A stretch of DNA of 64,000 bases, taken from Paramacrobiotus metropolitanus (lineage: Eukaryota > Tardigrada > Eutardigrada > Parachela > Macrobiotidae). The notes under the pieces are model-generated. The model was given only the letters and a program-made list of their open reading frames with translations, made no database searches and was not told the origin of the DNA. Of the stretch, positions 62,293 through 64,000 are shown in pieces. Within the stretch, counting starts at the first letter, position 1. Each line of letters begins with the position of its first letter. The stretch is from positions 682,001 to 746,000 of the forward strand of contig NW_026570265.1 in assembly GCF_019649055.1 (NCBI RefSeq), read 5' to 3'. Made by a program: the position numbers and the translations under genes.

Positions 62293-63083
62293 TGGTCATA
62301 TTTAAAAACTAAACAGACGGTTGTGATCGTTAAAGCGTAAGGAGAATGAATCTTAAAAAAAATTTGAAAAAGAACATACGCATAAGCAAATAATTCATTA
62401 TCCAAGCTAACGGGGGGCATAAATCGCGGATGGAAATGCATTCTCAATGGGGCATGCCGACCTTCTGTCCGGCTCCCTTGGCTCGGTTCCGGACCAGTAG
62501 CACTGCACGTGTGCCTTTGTTTGCATAGACCGGCCGGACCAGCGCGCGCTATTTCTGCGAAATGCTCAGTGTATTTCTGTTAGCAGTTTGCTCAACATAA
62601 TAATATTATGCAACTTAAAATGCCACTTTGTACTCAAATATGGATGGATGCGTGTTTGGTTAATGATTACAAATCTTTTTGAATGGACTCAATGCACATC
62701 TCGGGGATATAGTCTGATTGTGTACCTTTAAACGGCTGTTTATTTGACATTGGAAACAGCAAGGCAACCAAACCCGTATATTGGTGATTGGTGAGCACAT
62801 TTGTACAAGAACCTGACGCATAACTTATCAAAATACTTGAAAAAGGCTTTTCTGCATGACAGTATTTGGCCATCCGTCGTAATTAATGTTAACGTTACGC
62901 ACAACTTTGCAAGGAGAATAATTGTTTTTTCGTCATAAAATACTTATGTAATAACATGTATGTAGCATGCACCTATTTTAAATTTTCATGTTGGCAACCG
63001 CCCACGGGAGTCAGTTACAAATTTTAGATATTTTGCAGGCATTCTAGCACTTATGTACCTAACTCCACGGCGTTCTTCTGCAA
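62293..63083. other. DNA between foldback element and the C-C-C-H frame
   Basis: No exon recognised. A TTTTGCAG acceptor-like site near 63031-63040 could precede the coding frame at 63084. Confidence 0.4.
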
Positions 63084-63416
63084 ATGGCAACTAAGCCGAA
63101 ACTAAAAAAATACGAAATTGTCATTAAAGACGGATGTAGAAAGATCTTTGATGGACGACAACTTAGAAGATTGTGCAACGGGTTAGGCGGAGAACTGTGC
63201 AACAATAATGCCACCGCGAAGCAGGGCTACTGTGCCCGACATGCTGCACTTCTTCCGCCACCCAGCTGGGAAGTAAAATCAAGCGGGACAAAGAAGAATC
63301 GAAACGACAAAACGCGGCCACGAGAAAAACGAAAGCGGTCAACAGATATGGCCAGACGTAATGTTGCAACGTTGTTTTCTTTTTGTCACTGGAATGTTCT
63401 GTTGCTTCGTACTTGA
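63084..63416 (+). CDS. Possible protein with C-x7-C-x10-C-x2-H motif
   Basis: A 110-codon ATG frame. Residues about 14-52 read like a compact cysteine/histidine module: RKIFDGRQLRRLC, then a C-x7-C-x10-C-x2-H spacing ending QGYCARH. The middle is Lys/Arg-rich (TKKNRNDKTRPREKRKR), suggesting a nuclear protein. The final 20 residues (FSFCHWNVLLLRT) may be intron read-through, since GTAATG near 63358 could act as a donor. The spacing resembles small zinc-binding modules, but I cannot name the family. It lies inside the large inverted repeat and could be its cargo. Confidence 0.4.
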   Translation: MATKPKLKKYEIVIKDGCRKIFDGRQLRRLCNGLGGELCNNNATAKQGYCARHAALLPPPSWEVKSSGTKKNRNDKTRPREKRKRSTDMARRNVATLFSFCHWNVLLLRT

Positions 63417-63894
63417 GTTTTAAGGGTAGTTTTTTTTATGTTTGTTTTAATTGTTTTCTGGTATTCCTTTGTTATCGTCGTACAATTGTGAATGCTTCAA
63501 CTTGTGAACTGTAGTGGGTTGCTGTGTTAAACTGATTTTTCTGCACTGATTCCTTTAGTATTACGCTTGGATTGCAGAGTTAAAAATAATTGTTGTTTTT
63601 CGTTGAGAACTGCATGTGTCATTGTTTGTAATTTCCAGTACGTAATAATAAGCACCAGTTATATGCTTGAATGAAATTACACCAATATATCTGTACAATT
63701 AAGTGCTTTAGTAGTAAGTACATCAATAATTTTGTAAGTACGGTACTTTATGGTATCCTTTTTGGAAATAGTAACGGCTACTGTAATGGAAGTACTGTAA
63801 GTGCTTCTACGGCTCGGAATTAGTTCAGCTCTGAACTGCAAATTGCCTGAGCCGTTGCTTCGCCGCCCGATCAGCAAATTGTGGGTACAGTTTG
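63417..63894. other. Region before the right inverted-repeat arm
   Basis: AT-rich. The stretch 63700-63810 contains several AAGTAC/AGTACTGTAAGT-like phrases. No coding sequence is supported. Confidence 0.45.
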
Positions 63895-64000
63895 TTTGCA
63901 CAATTCATTACAACTCGACCACAGGTTGTTAAGACTGGCAGAGAGGATCGGCTACGAGCGCGCGTACTACACAGTATTATCCTTTTCTATGGCTGTACTG
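63895..64000 (-). repeat. Right arm of a large inverted repeat (cut by window end)
   Basis: This is the reverse complement of 58080-58186 with scattered single-base differences. The similarity reaches the last base of the window, so the true end of the arm lies outside. Confidence 0.85.

Noticed and set aside
1-64000. CRISPR arrays, operons, bacterial promoters or ribosome-binding sites
   Set aside because: Spliced genes throughout show this is eukaryotic nuclear DNA; the short repeats lack regular spacers.

Overview
This is animal nuclear DNA. Genes are split by short GT-AG introns (many of 45-200 bp). The recognisable proteins are metazoan: WASHC1, MIF, CARM1, CCNB1IP1/HEI10, QNG1, the mitoribosomal protein MRPS30/mL65, cyclic-nucleotide-gated channels, a cytosolic sulfotransferase and gustatory-receptor-like proteins. 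There are no operons, ribosome-binding sites or CRISPR arrays. The compact layout and the receptor-like genes suggest a small-genome invertebrate. A panarthropod such as a tardigrade would fit, but that is an inference. I joined exons by hand, requiring GT/AG borders, matching phase and family similarity; most models close exactly in frame.

Layout. 1-3.9 kb: largely unexplained DNA with one possible small secreted protein. 3.9-4.8 kb: MIF (-). 5.5-7.4 kb: WASHC1 (+), divergent from MIF. 9.8-21.3 kb: two tandem CNG-family channels (+). The first has a turret of about 670 residues rich in His, Gly and Glu, and both have pore loops without the usual selectivity-filter sequence. 21.7-24.3 kb: MRPS30/mL65 (-). 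25.1-26.0 kb: an HMG-box protein (-), then a CRE plus TATA promoter-like site. 26.9-31.9 kb: two tandem gustatory-receptor-like genes (+). 33.3-35.5 kb: sulfotransferase (+). 36.0-36.9 kb: a decayed coding-like stretch. 37.7-39.8 kb: CCNB1IP1 (+), in 11 exons including a 16-nt microexon.

40.2-46.2 kb: two tandem secreted proteins (-) with an EB-like cysteine module and two cadherin-like repeats, separated by a decayed LINE fragment. 47.5-49.4 kb: an unrecognised single-pass membrane protein with a very acidic tail (+). 50.0-50.9 kb: a TMEM223-like membrane protein (-). 52.3-54.5 kb: CARM1 (+), tail-to-tail with QNG1 (-, 54.9-57.1 kb). 58.1-64.0 kb: a nested mobile-element region. A 3,888-bp hAT transposon has 16-bp terminal repeats and an exact 8-bp target duplication. 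It sits inside a foldback (MITE-like) element, and both lie between the arms of a larger inverted repeat that runs to the window end.

Most genes are unrelated housekeeping functions that happen to be neighbours. The lineage-specific content lies in three tandem pairs (channels, receptor-like proteins, cadherin-like secreted proteins) and in the transposon nest. The most novel item is the first channel gene with its histidine-rich extracellular insertion.
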